Origin: CAYHEQ01 sp964355795
GTDB taxonomy: Bacteria; Patescibacteriota; JACPGU01
Reading direction: 5' to 3'
Length of the DNA stretch: 12,304 nt
Assembly (NCBI GenBank): GCA_964355795.1
Contig: CAYHEQ010000025.1
Location: 1-12,304 of the forward strand
Translations under genes and position numbers: made by a program
The notes under the pieces: generated by a model
What the model saw: the letters and a program-made list of their open reading frames with translations, nothing else
Database searches by the model: none
What the model was told of the DNA's origin: nothing
Shown here: piece after piece, positions 11,202 through 12,304 of the stretch
How positions within the stretch are numbered: position 1 is the stretch's first letter
Layout: each line of letters starts with the position of its first letter

Positions 11202-11642
11202 CTAATCCCCCAATGTCATCGGTATCGCGTAAAAAATTTCTCTGGCTTCATTGCCCGTAGAAGTAGAGAGATTGACGAAGTCTCTCTTCCCAAAAGGAAT
11301 GGATATTTGAATGGCGTCCGCTGGCTCTTGAGAATCAATGGTCCGTTCACCCAAAACTCGGATATTAATCAATGATTCGGCCACTCTTTGATTAGAAATT
11401 TTAATCGCCCCCGTTTCCTTATCTTCTGTCACCTGCCAGTCGCTAGGATACTTGAAGGAAAAACCATATTTGTCGCTCTTAAATTCTTGCCAATTATCCG
11501 TGAGATTTTTGACAATCTCCTTGGTCCCCATACTTTTTTTACCCATCCAAATACCGAAGGAAAAAGCGCCAATAATGAGGATGACGGAGATGAGCACCAA
11601 AAGTGGTCTTCTCCATACGCTCCAACCATTCTTTCCAGACAT
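11202..11642 (-). CDS. Membrane-anchored PsbP-like protein of unknown role
   Basis: The 146-residue product has a short basic start (MSGKNGWSVWRR) and one membrane segment (about 13-32, PLLVLISVILIIGAFSFGIW). A spacer follows, then an extracytoplasmic domain with DKYGFSFKYPSDWQV, a signature common in PsbP/MOG1-like domains of small CPR proteins. Function is unknown. AAAGGG lies four nucleotides before the ATG. It interrupts the normal rplR-rpsE adjacency. The C-terminus is doubtful: the stop codon lies at a nine-C run (nine G in the coding sense) beside the assembly gap, and such proteins are usually longer, so the true gene may continue into the lost sequence. Confidence 0.7.
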   Translation of the reverse strand: MSGKNGWSVWRRPLLVLISVILIIGAFSFGIWMGKKSMGTKEIVKNLTDNWQEFKSDKYGFSFKYPSDWQVTEDKETGAIKISNQRVAESLINIRVLGERTIDSQEPADAIQISIPFGKRDFVNLSTSTGNEAREIFYAIPMTLGD

Positions 11643-11690
11643 ATATCCCTTTCTGCCCTCACTTTTTACTTATACGTTAATTTTCTCTAA

Positions 11691-12047
11691 TTAGAAATCT
11701 AGCCCGCCTTCTCTAGCCCCTTCCGCCACCGCTTTGATTATACCATGATAGGCGTACGGACCGCGATCAAAAACTACTTTTTTGACTTTCTGCTCTTGGG
11801 CATTGACCGCTATTGCCTTGCCTAGTTCAAAAGCGATATCCACTCTCTTTTTCGCGCCGTCCTTTGTCTTAACATCGGACACACTCACTACCGTTACCCC
11901 CTTTTGATCATCAATAATTTGCAAAAAGAGATGCTTGTTGCTACGAAAAACAGATAATCTGGGACGCGAAGCGTAGCCCAGTATTTTTACTCTGGTCTTT
12001 TTCGCCCTCTGTAACTTTCTTTTTTGCTTGATATCTATTTTTTTCAT
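11691..12047 (-). CDS. rplR: 50S ribosomal protein L18 (uL18)
   Basis: L18 carries 5S rRNA into the central protuberance of the 50S subunit. The 118-residue product begins with a basic arm (KQKRKLQRAKKTRVKI), followed by RPRLSVFRSNKHLFLQIIDD. It continues through the helical ELGKAIAVNAQEQKVKKVVFDRG and ends YHGIIKAVAEGAREGGLDF, the typical L18 C-terminus. Length is normal (about 115-120). It lies 54 nt downstream of rplF. A weak AAGAAG precedes the ATG by about six nucleotides. Confidence 0.97.
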   Translation of the reverse strand: MKKIDIKQKRKLQRAKKTRVKILGYASRPRLSVFRSNKHLFLQIIDDQKGVTVVSVSDVKTKDGAKKRVDIAFELGKAIAVNAQEQKVKKVVFDRGPYAYHGIIKAVAEGAREGGLDF

Positions 12048-12101
12048 AATTTGCTTCTTGTTTTTTCTACACCTTACAAATTTTATATGGAATGTCTAGT
12101 G

Positions 12102-12304
12102 TTACACTCCGACTTTCCCCGCCTTGCCGGCCTTTCTTCGGATCTTTTCATCTGAATACTTGATACCCTTGCCCTTGTAGGGTTCCGGTTTTTTGAGCTT
12201 TCTGATATTGGCGGCTACTTCACCCACCAATTGCTTGTCAATGCCAGAAACGGTAATGATATTTTTCTCTACGACACACTCTACCCCCGAGGGAATTTCA
12301 AAAT
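12102..12304 (-). CDS. rplF: 50S ribosomal protein L6 (uL6), C-terminal part
   Basis: The final 66 codons of rplF lie in the window and the gene continues past the right edge. The readable part starts FEIPSGVECVVEKNIITVSG, contains GIDKQLVGEVAANIRKL, and ends with the family signature KPEPYKGKGIKYSDEKIRRK before a short Lys/Gly tail. L6 binds 23S rRNA near the factor-binding site of the 50S subunit. Its place directly before rplR is the standard spc order. Confidence 0.95.
   Translation of the reverse strand, partial: FEIPSGVECVVEKNIITVSGIDKQLVGEVAANIRKLKKPEPYKGKGIKYSDEKIRRKAGKAGKVGV

Noticed and set aside
11672..11692. Fourth copy of the post-stop spacer repeat after rplR
   Set aside because: CGTTAATTTTCTCTAATTAG resembles the module only in inverted orientation relative to the gene, and over a short AT-rich stretch. 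Chance is likely.

Overview
The window looks like a candidate-phyla-radiation (Patescibacteria/Parcubacteria-like) genome. The evidence is a compact ribosomal-protein cluster with no rpmD (uL30) between rpsE and rplO, AT-rich spacers, few Shine-Dalgarno sites, acidic N-terminal extensions on S5 and S11, and repeat-built intergenic spacers. The assignment rests on gene content and protein character only; no phylogeny was run.

All confident protein genes lie on the minus strand, so the cluster reads right to left. The order is rplF (partial, at the right edge), rplR, a small membrane-anchored protein, an assembly gap with G-rich junk, rpsE, rplO, secY, a hairpin cluster with a terminator, adk, map, a broken DUF3800-type gene, a small RNA locus, infA, rpmJ (TTG start), rpsM, rpsK, rpsD, rpoA, rplQ, rplM, rpsI and rbfA. 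A perfect 42-bp palindrome and the probable first codons of the next gene follow. This is the classical spc, alpha and rplM-rpsI order with two accessory intrusions: the membrane protein between rplR and rpsE, and the DUF3800 gene plus RNA locus between map and infA. The products act together: ribosomal proteins of both subunits, IF-1, 30S maturation (RbfA), protein export (SecY), N-terminal Met removal (Map), nucleotide balance (Adk) and the RNA polymerase alpha subunit.

The most interesting content lies between the genes. (1) A 158-bp element with imperfect inverted ends and a perfect 8-bp target duplication interrupts the DUF3800 gene. Removing it with one duplication copy rejoins the two halves in frame as a 230-residue protein. 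(2) A plus-strand RNA of about 130 nt, with a promoter, a stacked-helix core and an intrinsic terminator, converges on the end of that gene. (3) The spacers are modular. A 100-nt hairpin module precedes both rpsD and rpsM (95% identical, with pairing-preserving changes). A ~38-nt module follows the stop codons of rplQ, rpsM and secY. A short palindromic repeat spans the stop/start junctions of rpsI/rbfA, rpoA/rplQ, adk/map and rplO/secY, in places supplying stop or start codons.

One caution: positions 11031-11127 (G-rich, then 10 Ns) look like an assembly join of poor-quality contig ends, so the 3' end of the neighbouring membrane-protein gene is uncertain.
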